A stretch of DNA of 64,000 bases from Deltaproteobacteria bacterium (GTDB taxonomy: Bacteria; Desulfobacterota; GWC2-55-46): NCBI GenBank assembly GCA_016177845.1, contig JACOUO010000016.1, forward strand, positions 176,928 through 240,927, written 5' to 3'. Positions 17,492 to 25,384 of this stretch are shown in pieces. A program made the translations under genes and the position numbers. The notes below the pieces were generated by a model. That model was not told the origin of the DNA. It did not search any database and saw only the letters and a list, made by a program, of their open reading frames with translations. Numbering within the stretch: the stretch's first letter is position 1; each line of letters starts with the position of its first letter.

Positions 17492-18874
17492 CTATTGCGG
17501 GGCAAGACCCATCTTCATCCTCACCATGTTCAGGTTTGAGAGCGCCTCCGGGCTTGGATATATTGCTACAGCTGCCATGTATTCTCTCTCAGCTTCTTTG
17601 TATTGGCCTTTCATCTCATAGGCATAGCCAAGGTTTAGGTGCGCCTTATCCTGCCCCGGAGATTTTTTTGCCGTATCTGCCCAGAATGCCAGCTCATCCT
17701 TCCATACATCGGCGCGCATGAATGAGGCCGCGCCGTAGAAAATCACCAAAGCGGCAAATACCGCATAGAGAACCGCTTTCCTGTTAATGGCTCCCGTAAG
17801 CTTAATGACCAGAAGGCTCGCCATTACAAAAAAACCGATAGCCGGAAGATACATATACCTGTCAGCGTAATAAACAGGTATCGGGATGATGTTTGATACG
17901 GGCAGCAGCCATATCCAGAACCAGAAGAACCAGAACCTTATCTGGGGAGTTCCCTTCCATATAACGGCAATGAATGCGGCAAGCCATCCTATAAGGGACG
18001 CAAGCACAGGGAGCCTGAAGAATGAATCATAAACCGTTGCGTCGTAAAAACCGCTTAGATTGAAAGGCCATGCAATCATCCTTATGTACTTCCAGAATAT
18101 CGGGAGCATTGTGGGGTAGACAGCGCCAAGGAGCACATCGATTGTCATTGCGCCTTGTTCAATGGACTTATGCTCTATGTGCGCCCAAACAGCGGTCAAG
18201 GCCCCAAGTATTGAAATTGCAAAAAGCGGCAGGATGATTAAAAGTTTCCTGTCAGCTTTTTTAAAAAATATCTCATATGCCGCAAGCGTAAGCGGAAGCG
18301 TTACAGTAAGGGGCTTGGATAACAGGGCAAGAATAAATAATATGAGGCACAGGATATAGAAGATAAGCCCGCCCTTTTCCCTGAACCTGATATAGCTCAG
18401 GATGGAGGCAAAGGAGAACAGAGTGGTGAGAAGTGTCTTTCTCTCGGCTATCCATGCTACATTTTCCACATTTAAAGGGTGAAGGGCAAAGATGAATGAG
18501 GCAAGCAGTGAAGCTGCTTTGTTTTTTGTTATCTTCTCAATCAGGGCAAATGCCAGGCAGGCGTTTATGCTATGCAGGATTACATTTGTAAGGTGATAGC
18601 CTTTTGGGTCAAGACCCCATATCGAATAATCAAGGGAGTAGCTTAAGATATGCAGGGGCGCATAGTTTGCGAAGAATGTATTTGTAAAAAGGAATTTTAT
18701 GTTATCTGCAGTAAGGCCCCGTATGTAGGGGTTTTCCAACACATATTCGGCATCGTCCCATGAGGGGATGAAGCTGAAGCCGATGGTCTTCAGATATACA
18801 AGAAAAGAGACAGAGAACAGTGCAAGATAAGGAAGATAATTTCCAATGCCGTTATTTCTTTGCGTGCCGCCCAT
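17492..18874 (-). CDS. TPR-containing integral membrane protein, PMT/TMTC-like glycosyltransferase candidate
   Basis: About 460 residues with some ten transmembrane helices, followed by a C-terminal TPR (DKAHLNLGYAYEMKGQYKE). The N-terminal loop FIPSWDDAEYVLENPYIRG carries paired Asp residues typical of GT-C glycosyltransferases (polyprenol-phosphate-sugar dependent O-mannosyltransferase and TMTC families). The HPLNVENVAWIAERKTLL motif is characteristic of TMTC-like bacterial proteins. It may glycosylate exported proteins or lipids. I choose the ATG at 18874, which has a GAGGG ribosome site; a TTG 42 bases upstream would extend the ORF without support. Confidence 0.8.
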   Translation of the reverse strand: MGGTQRNNGIGNYLPYLALFSVSFLVYLKTIGFSFIPSWDDAEYVLENPYIRGLTADNIKFLFTNTFFANYAPLHILSYSLDYSIWGLDPKGYHLTNVILHSINACLAFALIEKITKNKAASLLASFIFALHPLNVENVAWIAERKTLLTTLFSFASILSYIRFREKGGLIFYILCLILFILALLSKPLTVTLPLTLAAYEIFFKKADRKLLIILPLFAISILGALTAVWAHIEHKSIEQGAMTIDVLLGAVYPTMLPIFWKYIRMIAWPFNLSGFYDATVYDSFFRLPVLASLIGWLAAFIAVIWKGTPQIRFWFFWFWIWLLPVSNIIPIPVYYADRYMYLPAIGFFVMASLLVIKLTGAINRKAVLYAVFAALVIFYGAASFMRADVWKDELAFWADTAKKSPGQDKAHLNLGYAYEMKGQYKEAEREYMAAVAIYPSPEALSNLNMVRMKMGLAPQ

Positions 18875-18960
18875 AGACCCTCGCAGTAATAGTGATAGCG
18901 GCGTATATTTTAACAATATTTTCCATATTAAATCAGCAAAATTATTTTTTGTCGCTTAAA

Positions 18961-19239
18961 TCCCCTCTCACCCCCGTCCTCTTTTACAGAGGGGAGAGGG
19001 AAAGAAAAAAATATTGTCATTGCGAGGAGCGAAGCGACGAAGCAATCTTATATTTTTTTGTCTTAAAAAATACCCGAGGGCGCCGATGGCGAAGCATCCC
19101 CTAAGGGAGGAAGGGTGAGCGAGCCGAGGCAGCGGGAGCGCAAGCGACCTAAGAGGCAAAGCGAGCGGATTGGGGAGGAGCCGGGGTGGCGAGCCATTCG
19201 CCCGAAAGAGCCCGGCAGGGCGTTAAAGTTAAAACAGCA
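18961..19239 (+). repeat. Mosaic intergenic repeat, copy A (about 280 bp)
   Basis: The non-coding block in the 18875-19322 gap matches 22573-22846 along its whole length and 30858-31045 (inverted) over its first two thirds. Order of modules: a CCCTCTC/GAGAGGG inverted repeat; the GTCATTGCGAGGAGCGAAGC module (19016-19047); CGATGGCGAAGCATCCCCTA; GCGAGCCGAGG; GGAGCGCAAGCGACCTAAG; GAGCCATTCGCC; GAAAGAGCCCGGCAGGGCG; ending AAAACAGCA. No ORF is conserved between copies. Confidence 0.85.
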
Positions 19240-19268
19240 GCGAGGAATATTTTGAGGTTGAAAACCGG

Positions 19269-19298
19269 ATTGCTTCGGGCTTACGCCCTCGCAATGAC
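19269..19298 (+). repeat. ATTGCTTC...GCAATGAC palindromic repeat copy
   Basis: ATTGCTTCGGGC and GCCCTCGCAATGAC form an imperfect palindrome directly after mosaic copy A. The same family occurs inverted or direct at 22352-22379, 22537-22565, 22620-22652, 30959-30990, 31101-31125 and 46869-46901. Confidence 0.75.
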
Positions 19299-19322
19299 CT
19301 GAACATAATCGTATGCGGTTCT

Positions 19323-20129
19323 TTAAAATATATCGCTGAAGAGCTCGCCTGAGGGCAGAGGATGCCGGCAGAGGAATCTTAAAAAGGCCTTTACCTCGTC
19401 AGGACCGTAAACATAGAAATCCGTATCAGGGGAGCTCCCGCCGACAAAGACGGAGAACCCCTTGCCGCGCATTGCCCTGAAGCCGTCTATATCTGTTACA
19501 TCATCCCCGAAGTAGAAAGGAAAAGTCCCTTTGAACTTCGTTCTATCAAGTATCCATTCAACAGCTTTGCCTTTATCCCACCTTACATTGGGGAAGATGT
19601 CGTAAGCCTTTTTGCTCTCGCCGAACCTCACAAGCCCGCTTTTTACAGGTTCGTCTATGATCCGGTTGAACTGCTCGCTTAAGAAGATAACATCCCTTGA
19701 ATTAAGTAGCCTGTAGTGGACTGTGAATGTAAGCCCCTTGTCCTCAAAGAGCACTCCCCTGAACCTTTGGGTAAGCTCTTTTAAGGGTTTCCTGAGGCGT
19801 TCGAATTCTTTTCTTATATCTTTTCCGATATCAAAGTACATGGTGAATTGACGCGCTGATATCTCCAGCCCATGATTGCCTGCGTATACAAGCTCTTTGA
19901 TGCCCACTGAGCGTATGAGGTCTGATAATTTCCTTCCGCTTATTACGGCGGTCGGATAAAGGCGAAGCGTCTCCTTTAAGACCTCCCTTACGGGATAGGA
20001 GGGATGTGCGTCCTCGGGCCTGCCTACTATCGGCGTTATCGTGCCGTCATAATCCAGGAAGAGGGATATTTTTTTCTCCCTGAGCACGCTTTTCACAGGT
20101 TCAATATTTTTTAAAAGGTGTTTTGGCAT
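19323..20129 (-). CDS. otsB: Trehalose-6-phosphate phosphatase (HAD family)
   Basis: A 268-residue HAD phosphatase of the trehalose-phosphatase family. Motif I is LFLDYDGTITPI with both catalytic aspartates, followed by the ISGR segment, the NHGLEIS substrate loop, KGKAVEWIL and motif IV FGDDVTDIDGF. It should release trehalose from trehalose-6-phosphate. It follows the TreT-like synthase by 79 bases on the same strand. No OtsA (trehalose-6-phosphate synthase) is seen in the window, so the source of phosphorylated substrate is unclear. The ATG is at 20129. Confidence 0.92.
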   Translation of the reverse strand: MPKHLLKNIEPVKSVLREKKISLFLDYDGTITPIVGRPEDAHPSYPVREVLKETLRLYPTAVISGRKLSDLIRSVGIKELVYAGNHGLEISARQFTMYFDIGKDIRKEFERLRKPLKELTQRFRGVLFEDKGLTFTVHYRLLNSRDVIFLSEQFNRIIDEPVKSGLVRFGESKKAYDIFPNVRWDKGKAVEWILDRTKFKGTFPFYFGDDVTDIDGFRAMRGKGFSVFVGGSSPDTDFYVYGPDEVKAFLRFLCRHPLPSGELFSDIF

Positions 20130-20208
20130 GGCACCGTTTGATTGTCATGTTTTGCGGGTCGAACATGAGGGACAGCTTCAAGGAAAAGAAGGAGAGTGAA
20201 CCATCTTT

Positions 20209-21423
20209 CTAAAGATAAATGACCTTCTGGTCCTTGTGTTCCAGGGCGGTCCACATGGAAAGATAATTTTCGATATTCCTTGTGATGAGGAAATTTCTTC
20301 TGATATGTTCTTTGGCGTTCTCGCCCATTTTTTTTGCCTTTTCAGGGTTTTCAAGGAGCTGGCGTATCCTGTAGGCCGCGCCTTCTACGGAATGTATGAG
20401 GAAGCCTGTCACGCCTTCGATTATCTGAAGAGGTATGCCGCCCACATCGCCGCCTATTACAGGTTTTTTCTTCCATAGCGCCTCTGCCACTACAAGCCCG
20501 AAGCCCTCCCTTGTGGATTTCTGGAGCACGATGGTCGCCCCCCTCTGAAGCGCGTTAATCTCCCTGTCGCTGAACGGCGGGATAAGCAGTATATGGATGT
20601 CAGGGTCGTTGTTCGCTTTTTCCTGAACCTCTTTTAATACCCGTTCGCCTTCAGGGTCGTCTGTTGCCGTGCCTCCCGCAAGCACGAGGCGGCAGTCATG
20701 GTATTTTTTTACAAGCCTGTAGGAATCAATTACTCCGAGCGGGTCTTTAAACGGATCAAACCTCGAGACCTGCAGGAGTATGGGCTTGTCCATCGGGATG
20801 CCGAACCGCTCATATACCCGGTTGACCTCATCCTCTGAAAGCTCGATGTTTTTCTCGCTCAGCGGGTCTATGGACGGCTGCATGAGGAACTGTGGAATCG
20901 GCAAAGACTGGGCAAAGCTTGAGACTGAGAAAATCCCCGCGTCAAACTTCTCAATTGTATTTTTAAGCAGATACCATGTAGCCTTCTCAGGGGTTGAAAT
21001 ATCTATGTGGCATCTCCAGAGCCAGATGCCCCGTTTCTTTTTTTCTATAAATAATGCCGGCTGCGGGTCGTGGATGACAACGCAGTCAGCGTCAGTGTCA
21101 ATCCTTGCGTAATTTTCCCTGTTTACCCCTTCGTATGTGTCCCACATCTCCCTTGTAAGTGGCTTGCCTTTTCCCTGAAGCGCGTTATGGAAATTTTTTG
21201 TTACCTCAAAAAAGGGTTTTTCTGCCTGCATGACCTCCCATCTGACATCAATGCCCATATCCCTAATGAGCGGTACAATCCTCTGCAGAAGCTCGGCCAC
21301 GCCTCCGCCCGCGGCGGTAGAGTTCACATGGAGCATCTTCTTGCCCCTGAGCCTCTCCGCCATTTTCTCGATAGCCCTTAGGTCGCCCGGCGCTGATATG
21401 CCTTTATAATCTTCAAGTTTCAT
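20209..21423 (-). CDS. treT: Trehalose synthase (TreT-like GT4 glycosyltransferase)
   Basis: A 404-residue GT-B retaining glycosyltransferase. The N-terminal VNSTAAGGGVAELLQ, HDPQPALF and WRCHIDISTP are typical of the TreT family. The C-terminal Rossmann domain has LLQVSRFDPFKDPLGVID and the GT4 motif KSTREGFGLVVAEALWKKKP. Known TreT enzymes join NDP-glucose and glucose directly to trehalose. The gene overlaps the DUF5752 gene by 4 bases (ATGA) and is followed by otsB, so all three form one operon. Trehalose would serve as compatible solute or carbon store. Confidence 0.88.
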   Translation of the reverse strand: MKLEDYKGISAPGDLRAIEKMAERLRGKKMLHVNSTAAGGGVAELLQRIVPLIRDMGIDVRWEVMQAEKPFFEVTKNFHNALQGKGKPLTREMWDTYEGVNRENYARIDTDADCVVIHDPQPALFIEKKKRGIWLWRCHIDISTPEKATWYLLKNTIEKFDAGIFSVSSFAQSLPIPQFLMQPSIDPLSEKNIELSEDEVNRVYERFGIPMDKPILLQVSRFDPFKDPLGVIDSYRLVKKYHDCRLVLAGGTATDDPEGERVLKEVQEKANNDPDIHILLIPPFSDREINALQRGATIVLQKSTREGFGLVVAEALWKKKPVIGGDVGGIPLQIIEGVTGFLIHSVEGAAYRIRQLLENPEKAKKMGENAKEHIRRNFLITRNIENYLSMWTALEHKDQKVIYL

Positions 21424-22073
21424 AATGCCTCTTCCAATAGCTTGATTATTTTAGCCCTGAGGTCTTCGGTTGTGTACATGTACGGGTCAAATGATTTTAT
21501 CCTTGCTGCAAGGGTTGGGCAGTCGAGGCATTCGTCAAGGAAGTGGCTGAAGTCATCCCTTTCCTTGCCAAGCCTGAGCCGTGCCTCATAGAAATGAAAA
21601 TATATGCTTGAGTAATCTATCTCCTTGAGTATCATGGCGAAGTCATGGAGCTGGGTAGCCTCAAGCCCTGTCGGCACAACGATTGTAATGCTCTCGTTGA
21701 AGAAAAATTCTTTGCCAGGCAGTACTGGCCTTGGCGGAGGATAGCTCTTGAGGTGCTCCGTAATTATCCTGATAAGCTCAGCCCTGATATCTTCGACATT
21801 TGAGAACTCGAAGGGATTGAGGTTCGCAAGCGCCTCTGCAAGGTTCTGCTCCCCAAGGTTCTCAGCTGCCCACACGGCAAAGTCGTTTGAGAAGTCGGGA
21901 GGGCTTATATGAGGCTTCAGGAAATACTGGTGCACATGGTGAAAAATGCTCTCGGCGCTCACCTGTTTGAGTATCTCCATGAACTCAAGGATGTCGGAAG
22001 CCTTTCTGCCGGTCATCCTTATCAGCGCGTAACACTCAAAGAATTTGAAAGACTCTGCCATGGCATTACCCAT
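21420..22073 (-). CDS. DUF5752 family protein linked to trehalose synthesis
   Basis: A 217-residue soluble protein built of two similar halves. Each half contains a hydrophobic strand ending in a helix with the pattern SIxxHxxxxxL (ESIFHHVHQYFL at about 40 and SSIYFHFYEARL at about 153), and then FDP/NPF-Y/FTTEDLRAxII. This matches the DUF5752 family as I know it, which is commonly found beside TreT-type trehalose synthases. Function is unknown; a regulatory or scaffold role for TreT is an inference from the four-base overlap. Start: ATG at 22073; an ATG at 22061 is also possible. Confidence 0.75.
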   Translation of the reverse strand: MGNAMAESFKFFECYALIRMTGRKASDILEFMEILKQVSAESIFHHVHQYFLKPHISPPDFSNDFAVWAAENLGEQNLAEALANLNPFEFSNVEDIRAELIRIITEHLKSYPPPRPVLPGKEFFFNESITIVVPTGLEATQLHDFAMILKEIDYSSIYFHFYEARLRLGKERDDFSHFLDECLDCPTLAARIKSFDPYMYTTEDLRAKIIKLLEEAL

Positions 22074-22257
22074 TATTTAGTTTTAACGGCTTTTATAATG
22101 TGAACTTTTGTGGAAGGTTAAAACGGCAGGTAAAAAACAGGCTACACTATTAAACCTAACAGAGGGTATGTGGAGTGTCAAGTAAGGGGAGGAAAAACTC
22201 TTTGAATAACGGCCCCCTTACCACAGTGCTATCCATGAAGCTGAAACAACCACAACC

Positions 22258-22565
22258 CTAATCAAGCCGTCATTCCCGAATGCCTCTATCGGGAATCCAC
22301 TTTTTAAAATACTGGATTCCCGCCTTCGCGGGAATGACAATTACTAAAGCCGTCATTGCGAGCAGAGCGAAGCAATCTGTTTTTTACGCGAAACACTATT
22401 GCTTATTTACTTTTGCGAACAGCGGGTTCGCCTTTCGGGGCATTAATCAAGCCGTCATTCCCGAATGTCTCTATCGGGAATCTACTTTTTAAAATACTGG
22501 ATTCCCGCCTTCGCGGGAATGACAATTACTAAAGCTGTCATTGCGAGCAGAGCGAAGCAATCTGT
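22258..22565 (+). repeat. Tandem composite of GTCATTCCC and GTCATTGCG repeats
   Basis: Two composite units 185 bp apart. Each begins AATCAAGCCGTCATTCCCG, continues through a 70-bp inverted repeat (22269-22338 and 22454-22523), and ends with GTCATTGCGAGCAGAGCGAAG modules (about 22352-22379 and 22537-22565). Between the units lies GCGAACAGCGGGTTCGC (22414-22430 region), a hairpin also found near 46660 and, inverted, near 31262. The gap 22074-22991 holds only repeats plus the Rrf2 promoter. Confidence 0.85.
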
Positions 22566-22572
22566 TTTTTCT

Positions 22573-22846
22573 ACCCCTCACCTCTGCCCTCTCCCACAAG
22601 GGGAGAGGGAGAAAATCGCTGTCATTGCGAGGAGCGAAGCGACGAGGCAATCTTTTTTGTGTTTTGTCTTTACAAAACCCCGAGGGCGCAAATGGCGAAG
22701 CATCCCCTAAGGGAGGCAGGGCGGGCGAGCCGAGGCTGCGGGAGCGTAAGCGACCTAAGTTTTGAGGTGAGCGGATTTAGGGGAGGCACGGGGTGGTGAG
22801 CCATTCGCCAGAAAGAGCCCGGCAGGGCGTTAAAGTTAAAACAGCA
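22573..22846 (+). repeat. Mosaic intergenic repeat, copy B
   Basis: Matches copy A (18961-19239) end to end in the same orientation, with small indels, from the ACCCCTCACC/GGGGAGAGGG inverted pair to AAAACAGCA. It shares with inverted copy C (30858-31045) a closer match over the first 190 bp, for example GGCAATCTTTTTTGTGTTTT. Confidence 0.85.
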
Positions 22847-22929
22847 CAGAACGGAGAGAATATTTTCTTCCTCTCATCCGCCTAAACAGCAAAACAAAAC
22901 CCACAAACGCCGTACCCGCAGGTTTTTCC

Positions 22930-22958
22930 TTGACATGTCTCTTAATCAAGACTAAAAT
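22930..22958 (+). promoter_or_regulatory. Promoter of the Rrf2-family regulator
   Basis: TTGACA at 22930-22935 and TAAAAT at 22953-22958 with a 17-base spacer, 34 bases before the ATG. A likely start point for autoregulation, though no clear Rrf2 operator palindrome is recognised. Confidence 0.7.
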
Positions 22959-22991
22959 CATCCTAATTATCTTTTATCATGCAAGGATTCC

Positions 22992-23444
22992 ATGCTTCAG
23001 ATTACAAGAGACGGTGAATACGCAGTAAGGGCAGTCCTTTTTCTTGCTTCCCAGCCTGAGGGTAAGATATCTCTCATAAATGAAATCTCAGAGGCGCAGG
23101 AAGTCCCCAAGAGCTATCTGTCCAAGATAATGCAGCACCTTACCCGTTCAGGGCTTGTAAAATCACGCAGGGGCGCAAAGGGCGGCTTCGTAATCGGCAG
23201 GCCGGCTGATACCATTACCCTAAGGGAGACGATAGAGGCTGTAGAAGGCCCGATTTTTTTAAATGTCTGCCTGATAAAGAAAGGCGAGTGCCACAGGGAT
23301 GTATTCTGTCCTGTACATCCTGTCTGGAAAGAGGCTCAGAAGAGGCTTTTTGAAGTGCTTGACAGTAAAACCATGGCTGACCTTGTAAAAGATGCCTCTG
23401 AGATTGAAAAGAGTAACGCAGAAGATAAAAAACACAGGAATTAA
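22992..23444 (+). CDS. Rrf2 family transcriptional regulator
   Basis: A 150-residue winged-helix regulator. MLQITRDGEYAVRAVLFLA and VPKSYLSKIMQHLTRSGLVKSRRGAKGG are classical for Rrf2/IscR/NsrR proteins. Three cysteines in the C-terminal segment (VCLIKKGECHRDVFCPVH) have the spacing of an iron-sulphur cluster site, so it may sense Fe-S status, NO or redox. The ATG at 22992 follows AAGGA. It is convergent with corA and has no iscS/iscU neighbours. The target regulon is unknown. Confidence 0.9.
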   Translation: MLQITRDGEYAVRAVLFLASQPEGKISLINEISEAQEVPKSYLSKIMQHLTRSGLVKSRRGAKGGFVIGRPADTITLRETIEAVEGPIFLNVCLIKKGECHRDVFCPVHPVWKEAQKRLFEVLDSKTMADLVKDASEIEKSNAEDKKHRN

Positions 23445-23454
23445 TCCCGTAATC

Positions 23455-24423
23455 CTACCACCAATCCCTTTTTTTGAAAAACCAGAGCATTCCCGTACCA
23501 ATCAGAGCCATTATGCCCATTAAGATGAAGAAGCCGTAAGGCGAATCTTTCAAAGGCATATAGGCGAAGTTCATGCCGTATATCCCTGATATCAGCGTAA
23601 GCGGCAGCATGATGGTGGCTATAATGGTCAGCACCTTCATTATCTGATTGAGCCTGTTCGATACTATGGACAGGTATACATCCATCGAGCTTGTGATGGA
23701 GTCCCTGTATGTCTCAATCAGTTCCGATATCATGAATATATGGTCGTAAATATCCTTGAAATGAAACGAGTCTTCAAGGCATATCTGCTTGTACTCCCCT
23801 CCGCTTAATTGCCGCAGTATCTCCCTCTGCGGGTGAACTATTCTTCTTAAGTAGAGCAGGTCTTTTTTCAGGGCTAAAAGTTTCTCAGGCGTTTTTTTGT
23901 TCGGTTTGGCGAAGATCTCCTTTTCAATAGCGTCTATATCTTCCCCGAAATCATCCATTATCGGCAGATAATTATCAATCACCGAATCTATTATCTTGTG
24001 CATCAGGGCTTCCGAATGCCCTGCCAGGATTGAAGGGTTTTTTCTGCACCTCTCCTTTATTAAGGCTATGCTCCTGAAAAACCCCTTGTGAAATGTTACC
24101 AGGTAATCCTTCCCGAGGAATATGTCAAGGTCATGCGTCTCAAGCTCATCCCTTTTAAGGGCCTCTGCATTTATGCCGTGTATGACAACATAGAGGTAAT
24201 CCACATAGTCATCTATTTTGGGATTGGGCACAAAGCTCAGGCAGTCCTCTATCGCAAGGGGATGGAACCTGAATACATCGGATAAGACCCTGACCTCTTC
24301 ATTGGTCGGGTTGTCGAAGTCTATCCACTTGAGTATGGAATTATCCTTGAGAAGGGCAGGCAGGCTTTCAGGCCCCGGCTCGAAAAAACCTTTTTCGGGT
24401 GAATAGGCAAGTATATTTATCAT
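23455..24423 (-). CDS. corA: CorA family magnesium/cobalt transporter
   Basis: A 322-residue CorA protein: a large acidic/helical cytoplasmic N-terminal domain, two C-terminal membrane helices (about 258-278 and 293-313) and the selectivity motif YGMNFAYMP between them. The extreme C-terminus FKKRDWW is basic and aromatic as in the family. It imports Mg2+ (or Co2+/Ni2+) across the inner membrane as a pentamer. The ATG at 24423 starts MINILAY. It is monocistronic. Confidence 0.95.
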   Translation of the reverse strand: MINILAYSPEKGFFEPGPESLPALLKDNSILKWIDFDNPTNEEVRVLSDVFRFHPLAIEDCLSFVPNPKIDDYVDYLYVVIHGINAEALKRDELETHDLDIFLGKDYLVTFHKGFFRSIALIKERCRKNPSILAGHSEALMHKIIDSVIDNYLPIMDDFGEDIDAIEKEIFAKPNKKTPEKLLALKKDLLYLRRIVHPQREILRQLSGGEYKQICLEDSFHFKDIYDHIFMISELIETYRDSITSSMDVYLSIVSNRLNQIMKVLTIIATIMLPLTLISGIYGMNFAYMPLKDSPYGFFILMGIMALIGTGMLWFFKKRDWW

Positions 24424-24634
24424 TTACTGTCCCGCGCTTTTTAAAAAGAGTTTAGCCTGTCCTGAGGTTTTTTACAACAGAAGCGAAGATGAAAGCGAAT
24501 TCATGGAGGCGCACAGGCCAAATAAAATAAGGAAAACATGTGGTTCCGTTTAGTTTTAATCTGTAACCTATCTGTTACCGCCTAAATACTATAGTAAATG
24601 GATTACCCTAAAATTTAAATTGCATAGGTGAAAA

Positions 24635-25261
24635 ATGCTTAAGACCGAATGCCCTAACTGCAGCAGTTGGGTCCATCTTCCATTTCACGGCAATGTGGAA
24701 GAGACTACCTGCCCAGATTGCGGTTCGCAAATCCCGGTAAAAGATGTTTATGTCTCTGCAGGGCCTTTCCTGATTTTCAGGGATATCCTCCTTAAAAATA
24801 TGTATAAATACAAAAGGCTTATCCTTGAGGCGGAAAAGGAAATAGAGGACCTTAAAAAAAGAGGCGACGGGATTAGGACTTATGATGTCTCGGTAAATAC
24901 CATGACAAATTTTCTGGGGAATCTTAAGGAGATGCTGGATGGGTGCAGAAATAGCACAAGGCATCCGCTTGGGGAGAGGTCTGTCCTGTACACCATAAAC
25001 AAACAGGAATATCAGGGCAGGCTTGTAAATCTCAGTGTAACAGGGGCGTGCATCGACTGCGGAAAGATATCGACCCTTGCAAAATTGTGGAACGATATAG
25101 AACTCCATTTTGAAGGAGACGGGACAGAAGGATTCAGCATACAGGGAAAGACAATGTGGATAGGCAATGGTAATCTTATGGGCGTAAAATTCGTTAAAAA
25201 CGAGGACTCTACAGCCAGACAGATAGAAAGCCTGATCCTGCAGAATAATAAATTAATCTAA
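24635..25261 (+). CDS. Zinc-ribbon/PilZ domain protein (c-di-GMP receptor candidate)
   Basis: A 208-residue protein. The N-terminus holds a four-Cys zinc ribbon (ECPNC near residues 5-9 and TCPDC near 29-33). A middle helical coiled-coil region (YKRLILEAEKEIEDLKKR) leads to a C-terminal PilZ domain. PilZ hallmarks are the Arg-containing RHPLGERSVLY and NLSVTGACIDCG, close to RxxxR and DxSxxG, with Asn in place of the first Asp. It is likely to bind c-di-GMP and act through the zinc ribbon or helices. A long untranslated region and the giant kinase gene follow. Confidence 0.8.
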   Translation: MLKTECPNCSSWVHLPFHGNVEETTCPDCGSQIPVKDVYVSAGPFLIFRDILLKNMYKYKRLILEAEKEIEDLKKRGDGIRTYDVSVNTMTNFLGNLKEMLDGCRNSTRHPLGERSVLYTINKQEYQGRLVNLSVTGACIDCGKISTLAKLWNDIELHFEGDGTEGFSIQGKTMWIGNGNLMGVKFVKNEDSTARQIESLILQNNKLI

Positions 25262-25312
25262 ATTCCCCGCTGTAATTCGGATTTGATTTTATAGTGTTTT
25301 TGAAACTTTGTA

Positions 25313-25341
25313 TTGTAAAAAACCTAGAAATATTGTATAAA
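25313..25341 (+). promoter_or_regulatory. Promoter for the giant MEDS/PAS hybrid kinase
   Basis: TTGTAA at 25313-25318, a 17-base spacer and TATAAA at 25336-25341, 43 bases before the ATG at 25385. Confidence 0.6.
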
Positions 25342-25384
25342 ATCCCGGTTCAGGCCCAAATTTTTCCTTCGAGGCGGTCGGCGT

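Noticed and set aside
18875..18916. TTG start 42 bases upstream for the TPR membrane protein
   Set aside because: The ATG at 18874 has a GAGGG ribosome site and starts at the natural N-terminus.
22258..22565. Possible CRISPR array
   Set aside because: Only two units, 185 bp apart, each an inverted repeat in itself; no spacer pattern and no cas genes.
22280..22765. Short plus-strand ORFs in the repeat region with FLKYWIPAFAGMT
   Set aside because: These are translations of the GTCATTCCC and GTCATTGCG repeats, seen in many genomes as false ORFs; no ribosome sites.
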